NCBI RefSeq assembly: GCF_018736065.1
Contig: NZ_CP076128.1
Coordinates: forward strand, 1,426,001 to 1,490,000
Direction: 5' to 3'
DNA from: Flammeovirga kamogawensis
GTDB lineage: Bacteria > Bacteroidota > Bacteroidia > Cytophagales > Flammeovirgaceae
Length of the DNA: 64,000 bases
Position 1 is the first letter of the stretch. Each line of letters opens with the position of its first letter. A program made the translations under genes and the position numbers. The notes beneath the pieces were generated by a model. The model was not told where the DNA came from, searched no databases, and worked only from the letters and a program-made list of their open reading frames with translations. This document shows, piece after piece, positions 57,263 to 64,000 of this stretch.

Positions 57263-60200
57263 TTAATTAAATAAAATAAAGAAGGTAGAATCGTAATTAA
57301 TTTCACTACTCACATATTTGCTCCAATCTTCATTTGATAAGAAATCTTTATTGGCTGTAGAAAGGTCTCTATATTGCATTGGAATAGTTAATGGCCATTT
57401 TTTTAATTGTCCGGATTGACTTCCTGTATAAAGATAATCCCCAGCATCAGAAAATATTAATGATGAAAACCACACCTTTTCTTCTACAATAATTTTTTCT
57501 TTTTTAGGTCTATCGATATCCCAAAGTCTCACAGTTCCATCAAAACCTGCAGTTGCAATAAGGTTTTTATGTATTGGATGTACAGCTATCTCATTAATTC
57601 TTGCCTTATGATTACCGCTACTGAAGTTCTTCCTCCATTCTTTATTTTCCTTCACCCATCTTTGAACTTCACCTTTTTCTGTTCCAACAAATAGCGTATT
57701 ATTATCTGCATTTAATGCCCAAATTGGGGTATCTTGGTCAATGTAGATGTTTGAAATTTCTTGTTTTCCTGACAATGACAACTCAAAAACATACCCTTTA
57801 TCAGTTGCTATAAAAATATGTTTTGAAGCAGCATCATAAAATGATCGTGTTAATGACCCTTTCCCTTCTAAGAAAGGTGTTGCTACTATTGTTGGTTCAA
57901 ACGAATTTTTCTTTTCATTTTTATTCCATTGCGTAACAATTCCACTTACATCAATCGATAAATAGTGGTTTTCATCTATTTTAAATACGCCAACTAATTC
58001 ACTGTCAGCAATATAACTAATTAATAAATTAACCTCATAGGTATCTAAGTTCATCTCATATAAAGACCGTGAATAATCATAATACACCATTTTTGTATCG
58101 CTAATTGGTTTTGCTATTCCTTTTACGATACTCTTTAAATCGATGGTATTCTTAACATCATTCGTATATAAACTTATACTGTTTGAAAAAGAAATTACAG
58201 ACATAAATTTTCCTGTATTGATAAAATCTGTAATCATACCTCTTTCAGTATCCATCAAATTATAAGTATCTCCAAGTATAGTTTTTGTGGCCATATGAAA
58301 AGCAGCATAAAATTCCGCATCATAACCATCTCCTCTATTATTCATATAACCCAATACCGCCTGTTTTGCTAAAAGATACCTGATTTCATTATCTTCTAAT
58401 TGATAAGAATTTAAAGCCATCGCTCGTGCTGTAGATATATTTTGGAGTCTGTTGGCTCTAGAATTGGCACTTTCTGCATTTATTTGGGCTACTGTTGCTC
58501 TTTCTAATGCATTATTGGCTAGTTCTTTTTGTTCATTAGCTTCGGCAAAAGATAATTCTGCTTGAAGCATTGCTTTAAGTGCTTTCTGTTTTTCTTCATC
58601 AGCCACTAAAAGTGCATGTTCAGCTCTGTGTTTTTCGTTCTCAGCATTCTTTTTCTCTGCTTGTGCTTTATTTTTCTCGTCTTCTGCAATATTTCTACTC
58701 TCTTCTGCTCTCTTTTGAGATGCTAAGGCCTCCTTCTTCGATTTTTCTGCTTCCTCTTTTTTAAGTTCGGCTTGTTTACTTTTCTGATAAGCATGTACTC
58801 CTAATAGTACACCACCAATTCCTAAAAATAAGAAAATGACAACCAAAATTCGGGAGAGTTGATTTCTTCTTTTCTGTAATAATTTGGTTCTTTCAAGATC
58901 CTTAATTTCTTCTTTTTCAGAAAACGTTAAGAATTCCATTGTTCGTTCAAAGGAGGAATGATACCTTACTCCCCATTCATAGGTAGGTTGTTGCGACTCC
59001 CTCCAATTTAATGAAATTTGTAGCTCTGGCTGCCTTAATCTTGACCTGCTTCCTTTCTGAAAATCTTGAGCATCTTCTGCAAGTTTTACATACCTTTTAA
59101 TAGACTCTGTTTCTTTAACAGTCCATTCTTTTAATAACTCCCAAGATCTCATTAAAGACTCATGAGTAATATCAATAACTGAATTCGAAGAAATTTCAAC
59201 ATGTTCCCTAGGTTGTAGAAAAGCACGGTCTTTCTTTCTAAAAGTAGTAATAACATTAAGAATTTTTTCCTCCTCTTTAACACCAATTATTTGCATTATT
59301 CTTTCTAAAGAAGAGGGGTTCCTAATCCCTTTACCTTCTTTGTTAATAGTAGTAATACTTCTAAATAGTTTTTCACAAATCAGTTTTTCATCATCATTTA
59401 ATGTATTGAAAATCTCATTTGCATGTATAGAAAGGCTATTTTTAATACCGCCAACAGCTGTATAATGTTTTGTAGATACAGGTTCAGCTATTAACTGTTC
59501 TTTCCGCCAAACTTCAAAAGTTCTCATCATTGCATGTTGCATAGATGGAAGTTGATCTTGCTTATTGCCTAGTTCTTCTTGAATTAACTGGAGTAAATCT
59601 TCTGTTATTTCAACATCAACATATTTCAGAGGGTTAATTATGGCTTCTTTTTTCTCCTCCATAGACATTTGAGGAATCAAAAACTGACTTTGATTTATGC
59701 ATTTAGTCAAAGCAGGATAATCCGCACAATTACCAATAAAATCAGACCTCATTGTCAATAATACATGAAACTGTACCTTATCTGTTTTCGTTAAAACAAC
59801 AAGTAATTCAACAAATTTCACTATTTCTAATGACATGCTCCCATCTCTATTGTCATAGCTGAATAATTCTTCAAACTGATCAACATATAGTACTGGTACA
59901 GTCTCATTATTTACTTTATAGTAGTCAAAGAAGGTAGTTACATCAACCAATAAGTTCTGGAAAATTTGCTTTTTTACTTGATCTGATTCATAATTAAAGA
60001 GAGTATTAATTAACTTTACTAAGGGGCCAATAGTACCCGGAGTAAATGTATAAATATCGTGGTTTAATTTAGTTTCTAATAATGGAAAAATACCACAGAA
60101 AATAAATGATGATTTACCAATACCAGATTTGCCTAGAACCGCTGAAAAACGATTTTCTACTAACTTATCAACAACTTCATTTACATGTTTTTGTCTTCCA

Positions 60201-60289
60201 AAATACAAATAACTTTTATCTCTTGTAAAAGGCTGTAAACCTAAGAAAGGGTTTTCTAGTGCTGTTATATTTCTAGTTTTAGTTTCCAT
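57263..60289 (-). CDS. STAND NTPase with membrane segment, coiled coil and WD40 domain
   Basis: The 1008-residue protein has a novel-STAND NTPase domain (about 10-400): NPFLGLQPF at 13-21, a Walker A GKSGIGKSS at 53-61 and a Walker B VLYVDQFEELF at 133-143. One membrane helix follows near 478-498 (ILVVIFLFLGIGGVLLGV). Then comes a strongly charged alanine/glutamate/lysine coiled coil (about 500-620) and a C-terminal WD40 beta propeller (about 690-990; HKARINEIAVHPIHKNLIATAGFDGTVRLWDI). The build is that of an oligomerising signal-activated switch. Inside a CIS operon it may sense a trigger or gate assembly. Which side of the membrane the propeller faces is not decided by the sequence. Confidence 0.82.
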   Translation of the reverse strand: METKTRNITALENPFLGLQPFTRDKSYLYFGRQKHVNEVVDKLVENRFSAVLGKSGIGKSSFIFCGIFPLLETKLNHDIYTFTPGTIGPLVKLINTLFNYESDQVKKQIFQNLLVDVTTFFDYYKVNNETVPVLYVDQFEELFSYDNRDGSMSLEIVKFVELLVVLTKTDKVQFHVLLTMRSDFIGNCADYPALTKCINQSQFLIPQMSMEEKKEAIINPLKYVDVEITEDLLQLIQEELGNKQDQLPSMQHAMMRTFEVWRKEQLIAEPVSTKHYTAVGGIKNSLSIHANEIFNTLNDDEKLICEKLFRSITTINKEGKGIRNPSSLERIMQIIGVKEEEKILNVITTFRKKDRAFLQPREHVEISSNSVIDITHESLMRSWELLKEWTVKETESIKRYVKLAEDAQDFQKGSRSRLRQPELQISLNWRESQQPTYEWGVRYHSSFERTMEFLTFSEKEEIKDLERTKLLQKRRNQLSRILVVIFLFLGIGGVLLGVHAYQKSKQAELKKEEAEKSKKEALASQKRAEESRNIAEDEKNKAQAEKKNAENEKHRAEHALLVADEEKQKALKAMLQAELSFAEANEQKELANNALERATVAQINAESANSRANRLQNISTARAMALNSYQLEDNEIRYLLAKQAVLGYMNNRGDGYDAEFYAAFHMATKTILGDTYNLMDTERGMITDFINTGKFMSVISFSNSISLYTNDVKNTIDLKSIVKGIAKPISDTKMVYYDYSRSLYEMNLDTYEVNLLISYIADSELVGVFKIDENHYLSIDVSGIVTQWNKNEKKNSFEPTIVATPFLEGKGSLTRSFYDAASKHIFIATDKGYVFELSLSGKQEISNIYIDQDTPIWALNADNNTLFVGTEKGEVQRWVKENKEWRKNFSSGNHKARINEIAVHPIHKNLIATAGFDGTVRLWDIDRPKKEKIIVEEKVWFSSLIFSDAGDYLYTGSQSGQLKKWPLTIPMQYRDLSTANKDFLSNEDWSKYVSSEINYDSTFFILFN

Positions 60290-60294
60290 ACTTG

Positions 60295-62955
60295 TTAATT
60301 ATTTCTATGTAAAAGAGCCAGTAAATTATCTCGAATTTCAATTTTATTCACCTCTGTAGCATCATCTTCTTGTAATTGACAGATGTAAGCTTCAAAGTCT
60401 TTATAATCTGTAGGTAATAACCATTGTGTATTCACCTGTATATGTGCAGGTACTTCTTCTCTACATAAATTGTGTACTATAACTTGGAATTCAGAATTAC
60501 TAAAGCGTTTTGAAATGCTTGGAAAAACCATTGAAATAGAAAAATTGAAGAACCTTTCAATAATTCTCTCCACAGCTAATTTTGAGTTTGTTGCATAATT
60601 TAAAGTAATATGTCTTTCGTATTTGTTGTTTACATCGATTACCTCATATTTATCAGATAGAAATTCTTCTATCTCCTCTTTAATTTTATGCACTTTCTGC
60701 ACAGACTCATTCTCTTTAATACCAATAAAATTGATGTTAAATTCAGGTATTCTAAATACAATTCTAAAATTACCATTGTTCAATCTTTCAACATCGTATC
60801 GAGAACTCTCTTTAAAATATGTAGATAGCTTGTCTAGAACAATTTCTCTATTCTTGAAATTTAACGATGCATCTGTCATCATACAAAGCTCATTATTAAC
60901 GTCTTTGATATAGATTCCAAAACATTCTTCTTCAATATTGGGCTGAAGGTCTAAATGCTCTACAATATGAAAAGTTTCAAGATGATTGTTTATCTCAATA
61001 ACTTTATGGTGTAATTGAACTGCTGTACTTTCCGCCTTATCCCAAGTAGCAAAATCAGCCACTTTTATAAAACTCTTTTGCTGAAAAGAATAATAAATTA
61101 TTTCAAAAGCGATTGTAGTTTCAGTAGGAATTTCTACAACAAATAAATTTTCAGGGTTTAAACATTGGTGGATAAAATCCAAGGATATGCAGTTTAAAAA
61201 AATAGCCTCAAAATTTACCTGCTCCTCTAAAATAGGTGTATCAATATCTATAAAATCAAAAGTTTTTCCTTGCAATGAAAGATACCTCTTTTGTTTTCCT
61301 TGTGGAGTGAATAAATTATTAAAAAATGTATCTTGTTTGTAAAAAAATGGCGTATTATCTAAACGAATAGAGTGATCTTTATTCAAGCCTACACCCATCA
61401 TTAGCATCAATTTTAATTGTAAAGAAGATATCCCCCATTTTTCAATAGCTGTATCAACTTGCCTCACACTACATTTTGAGCTCAAAAACTGAGGAATATA
61501 TTTTAAAAATGATGCTTTAAAAATTATAAGTCTCTGATCAATTTCTTTTTGCGATAAAAACGAGGAGAAAGAAGTAATCAATTCGTTTTCAAATCTTTCC
61601 CCATGTACTTCAATTAGATAATCTAATATTTCTTTTTTCTTCTGCACATTTTCAAAATGTGAAGAGATCAATAATTCATCATTATCCATCAATAAGCCAT
61701 CTGCAGAAAATAGCTTTGGAAGATCATATAATTGCTTAAAGAACTCATTAAACTGTCCCTCAAAGAAATTGACAAATGTTTTAAAGTCTTTTGCTGATTT
61801 TCGTCTTTCATGGTTTGAAGTAGAGGGCAAGCCATAAGCGCCAATACCATAAATGAGAGGAAAGTTATCTACAATATTTAAAGGAGATAAAAATAATGAT
61901 GGAATTGGTTTATTCTGTATGTTCTTTTTGGTCTTCTTTCTAAACGTAAGTGCCTGAGAGAATCCTTCGTGTGATGCTTTAATTTGATCTAGTAACGCAT
62001 ACACTTTCTTATACTCAAATTGAGTACAAACAATTCCATTTTTATAAAAAACGATTTGATGGTCTCCCGACTCCTGAAATACGGGAATGATATCATTAAG
62101 TTTTAATAGCGAATTTTCTTTTTTCCCCTCTACAATTAAACTTAAATTCTTAACCCCAACAACCCCTTCTATGTTCATCAAGTTACGAATAATAGCAGAG
62201 GTAAGTACGGTAAATTGTCTTTCGTGTAATTGATCTTCTTGAATAAAACCTCTTTTTAATTTGGGCCCTTCAAAAATCTGAGAAGTTGTTTTCCCTGCTT
62301 TTTGTAGTTCTTCAAACGATTCTATTTTGATTGAAGGTGAGAAATATCTACTCAAAGAAAATAAAACATTTGCAAGCACTTCTTCCACAGAAGTGTCTGT
62401 GGTAATTTCTAAATCTGCCTGAACATCAACATTGGTTTGTTTTACTTCTTCTATTGAATTGACCCTTTCACAATAATTTCTAAAAACCTGAGCATAATTT
62501 AAAATTTTAGAAAGAAATGTGTCTTTATCAATTTGAGATAAATATTGGGGTTTAAACTTTACCACTAAATGGTATTGTCCTTCAAACGAGGTCATCTCTG
62601 AGGATACTAACTCAACCCAAATATTTTCTATCTCAATAAATTCATCAATAAGTATTTTTCTTAAGTCATTAGGTGTAACAGGTAAAACAGAAAATGCTTC
62701 TTTCTGAGATAGAATCGCAGATTTATAAGGAGCATAGGTTAAATAATTCTCAAAATTAGCACTAGATCTCACACACATTTCTGTGATACTTGATGATAAA
62801 TATTCAAGCAAAGTTATCCCAGGATCATGTGTTCTATGATCTGTCCAATTTTCATTTTGTAGTTTAGAAAGATAGGTTTTCCCTTTATTAAATAAATTAA
62901 AAGGGTTGGCTTCTTCTATTACATCAAAAGGAATTAAATTTTTAAAAACTCCCAT
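60295..62955 (-). CDS. CIS baseplate wedge protein (gp6/baseplate J-like, Afp11/Pvc11-like)
   Basis: An 886-residue protein. Residues 36-60 carry the eCIS baseplate signature NWTDHRTHDPGITLLEYLSS. The rest alternates alpha/beta units with a central helical insertion (about 390-480) and ends in a beta-rich C-terminus (VHNLCREEVPAHIQVNTQWL). This signature is shared by proteins annotated as baseplate assembly in Afp-type loci. It ends 5 bases before the STAND NTPase gene and starts 9 bases after the small gene. Confidence 0.82.
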   Translation of the reverse strand: MGVFKNLIPFDVIEEANPFNLFNKGKTYLSKLQNENWTDHRTHDPGITLLEYLSSSITEMCVRSSANFENYLTYAPYKSAILSQKEAFSVLPVTPNDLRKILIDEFIEIENIWVELVSSEMTSFEGQYHLVVKFKPQYLSQIDKDTFLSKILNYAQVFRNYCERVNSIEEVKQTNVDVQADLEITTDTSVEEVLANVLFSLSRYFSPSIKIESFEELQKAGKTTSQIFEGPKLKRGFIQEDQLHERQFTVLTSAIIRNLMNIEGVVGVKNLSLIVEGKKENSLLKLNDIIPVFQESGDHQIVFYKNGIVCTQFEYKKVYALLDQIKASHEGFSQALTFRKKTKKNIQNKPIPSLFLSPLNIVDNFPLIYGIGAYGLPSTSNHERRKSAKDFKTFVNFFEGQFNEFFKQLYDLPKLFSADGLLMDNDELLISSHFENVQKKKEILDYLIEVHGERFENELITSFSSFLSQKEIDQRLIIFKASFLKYIPQFLSSKCSVRQVDTAIEKWGISSLQLKLMLMMGVGLNKDHSIRLDNTPFFYKQDTFFNNLFTPQGKQKRYLSLQGKTFDFIDIDTPILEEQVNFEAIFLNCISLDFIHQCLNPENLFVVEIPTETTIAFEIIYYSFQQKSFIKVADFATWDKAESTAVQLHHKVIEINNHLETFHIVEHLDLQPNIEEECFGIYIKDVNNELCMMTDASLNFKNREIVLDKLSTYFKESSRYDVERLNNGNFRIVFRIPEFNINFIGIKENESVQKVHKIKEEIEEFLSDKYEVIDVNNKYERHITLNYATNSKLAVERIIERFFNFSISMVFPSISKRFSNSEFQVIVHNLCREEVPAHIQVNTQWLLPTDYKDFEAYICQLQEDDATEVNKIEIRDNLLALLHRNN

Positions 62956-62964
62956 TTTCTGGCA

Positions 62965-63141
62965 TTAACTGTTAAGTGTTTCTTTATTTTTTTGTACCAC
63001 TTGGCTATTTGCTTCTTCGTTTAGTTTACCTATTAATTGATAAACCTTCTCAAAAGGTAATTTTCCTAGTCCACCAATTATCAATTGTAATTCTTCAACT
63101 GATAATGCAATTGTGATTTTATGGTCTTTCTGATCAATCAT
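62965..63141 (-). CDS. Small conserved-position protein of the CIS operon, unknown
   Basis: A 58-residue protein with two predicted helices (SVEELQLIIGGLGKLPFEKVYQLIGKL) and a polar tail. I place the start at the ATG at 63141; a TTG 30 bases upstream is in frame but has no support. It sits between the tube and the baseplate wedge genes. Helical small proteins here could be tube chaperones, but no family is recognised. Confidence 0.6.
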   Translation of the reverse strand: MIDQKDHKITIALSVEELQLIIGGLGKLPFEKVYQLIGKLNEEANSQVVQKNKETLNS

Positions 63142-63234
63142 TTTCTTAATAGAATGATACTTGTAAATCAATCAAAGCACTTGATAGAAACACTGTTCCT
63201 TATCAAGTGCTTGATGAATAATTTCTAGCTACAA

Positions 63235-63696
63235 TTACACCGCTTCTTGCGTTAACCCTTCATGTGCTAACTCAATTGTTTCGATAGCAATTGCATTATC
63301 TTCAGCGTTCAAATCTGGTGCCGACAGCTTCACTGGGAAGGCTCTTGTTAGCGTCCATTTAAATACCGGACTCTCCATGGTATCCATAAGAATAATAGTC
63401 ACTAGTCTCTTCTTTTCTTCAAAAGAACCTGCTTCATTTTTACTATCCTTTACTTCCTGAAACCAATCATAAAGTTCATTATCACCGTTATAAACTCCTT
63501 TTTTGATTGTAACATTACTTACTTTTTGTAAGCCTGGAATTTTCATTTTAGTATCACTACTATGATCTCCAGTTCTATATTCAATAAATTCGATTTCAGA
63601 TTCTAAGCCAGTAATTTCTTGTGCACTTAATTCTAAACCTTCAATTTCTACTTTAAAGCGAAATTTAGGAATTGGATATGCTCCTTCCGTTGCCAT
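63235..63696 (-). CDS. CIS inner tube protein (T4 gp19-like, Afp1/Pvc1-like)
   Basis: A 153-residue main tube subunit with the gp19/Hcp-like fold. Diagnostic phrases: YPIPKFRFKVEIEG at 7-20, TGLESEIEFIEYRTG near 29-43, KIPGLQKVSNVTIKKGVYNGDNELYDWF near 52-79, and FKWTLTRAFPVKLSAPDLNAEDNAIAIETIELAHEGL near 111-147. The family is usually about 145-150 residues. It follows the sheath gene by 25 bases. Stacked hexamers form the tube propelled by sheath contraction. Confidence 0.93.
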   Translation of the reverse strand: MATEGAYPIPKFRFKVEIEGLELSAQEITGLESEIEFIEYRTGDHSSDTKMKIPGLQKVSNVTIKKGVYNGDNELYDWFQEVKDSKNEAGSFEEKKRLVTIILMDTMESPVFKWTLTRAFPVKLSAPDLNAEDNAIAIETIELAHEGLTQEAV

Positions 63697-63721
63697 GATG
63701 AATTATTAGTTTATTTGTTAA

Positions 63722-64000
63722 TTATGATTGCATTTGTTGTTGGAATGTAAGAACGATAAATTCTGCAGGTCTAGAAATAGCTACTTTAACGCTAATTTTC
63801 ATCATACCGTCCAGAACATCGTTTTGTGTCATCGTAGATCCTAAACCAACTTCTACCAAGAAGGCATCGTTTTGTGTAGTACCAACTAATGCACCTTGGT
63901 TCCATAAATTCGTAAGGAAAGCATCAATCGCACCTTTTGCAGAAACCCATGTCATTGGTGTATTTGCTTGGAATACATAGCTTTTCACACTTGATTTCAC
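63722..64000 (-). CDS. CIS tail sheath protein, C-terminal part (cut by window end)
   Basis: Only the last 92 codons are inside the window; the reading frame is open to the edge, so the gene starts further upstream. The C-terminal sheath domain is clear: FQANTPMTWVSAKGAIDAFLTNLWNQGALVG, then TMTQNDVLDGMMKISVKVAISRPAEFIVLTFQQ, the pattern that lets sheath subunits weave together and bind the tube. Belongs to the Afp2-4/Pvc2-4 sheath group. Whether more sheath paralogues lie upstream cannot be seen. Confidence 0.92.
   Translation of the reverse strand: MKSSVKSYVFQANTPMTWVSAKGAIDAFLTNLWNQGALVGTTQNDAFLVEVGLGSTMTQNDVLDGMMKISVKVAISRPAEFIVLTFQQQMQS

Noticed and set aside
63142-63171. TTG start 30 bases upstream for the small CIS gene
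   Set aside because: An ATG at 63141 is available and the extra residues show no supporting feature.
35889-64000. Prophage
   Set aside because: Tail-like genes are present but there are no capsid, terminase, portal, integrase, lysis or replication genes in the window. The AAA+ ATPase, DUF5908 and CIS tape-measure families indicate an injection system.
35889-64000. Classical type VI secretion system
   Set aside because: No TssJ, TssL, TssM, TssK or ClpV is seen. Spike, adaptor, tape measure and ATPase are of eCIS type. Unseen upstream genes could modify this view.
1-64000. tRNA, rRNA and insertion sequences
   Set aside because: I looked for cloverleaf arms, rRNA core sequences and transposase-like proteins with terminal repeats and saw none. 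Without a covariance search, small RNAs cannot be excluded.

Overview
The window looks like chromosome of a low-GC Bacteroidota bacterium, most likely a marine Cytophagales relative (Flammeovirga-like; the genus is inference). Evidence: type IX secretion (T9SS) C-terminal sorting tails on three secreted proteins, Bacteroidota lipoprotein signals, a promoter of the Bacteroidota form TTG-N19-TAnnTTTG before pyrF, a secreted sulfatase, and weak Shine-Dalgarno sequences throughout.

Positions 1-12,450 are mostly housekeeping: a formylglycine sulfatase, a zinc-ribbon membrane protein, SelO, PyrF, FabH, a membrane-tethered HATPase protein, a radical SAM/SPASM protein, a WYL regulator, an AcpH-like phosphodiesterase, a two-pore-helix potassium channel, a SiaC-like protein and a small membrane protein. 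Several strong hairpin terminators separate them. Positions 12,450-24,000, on the minus strand, hold secreted surface proteins: a 2035-residue Ig-like protein and two tandem-duplicated BspA-type/InlB-B-repeat proteins, all with T9SS tails, followed by about 0.8 kb without a recognised gene.

Positions 24,000-33,617 hold eight tandem leucine-rich-repeat lipoprotein genes with a unit of about 1.21 kb and an invariant 51-nt gap between genes. The copies are mosaics: at least four N-terminal domain types are combined with two LRR-block types in several pairings. Seven of the eight begin with a leader that looks like the 5' end of the neighbouring 755-residue gene joined to its 3' end, as if about 2.2 kb had been deleted.

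Positions 33,590-64,000, all minus strand and tightly packed, are a contractile injection system (CIS) locus. In transcription order it encodes: sheath (cut by the window end), tube, small protein, baseplate wedge, STAND NTPase with membrane segment and WD40 repeats, propeller-like lipoprotein, CIS tape-measure protein, second baseplate protein, GH18 hydrolase with three C-terminal membrane segments, DUF5908, VgrG-like spike, PAAR-like tip, Pvc7-like adaptor, secreted protein, TPR/outer-membrane barrel, fibre-like protein, gp25, second tube protein, 12-TM/HEAT/cNMP-like protein, AAA+ ATPase, and a LysM-like 755-residue protein that may be cargo. The structural set resembles extracellular CIS (Afp/PVC/AlgoCIS), but it is interleaved with inner-membrane, peptidoglycan-acting, outer-membrane and lipoprotein components. 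That suggests an envelope-anchored or envelope-sensing variant. The LRR array directly downstream may be a diversifying accessory module of the system (inference).
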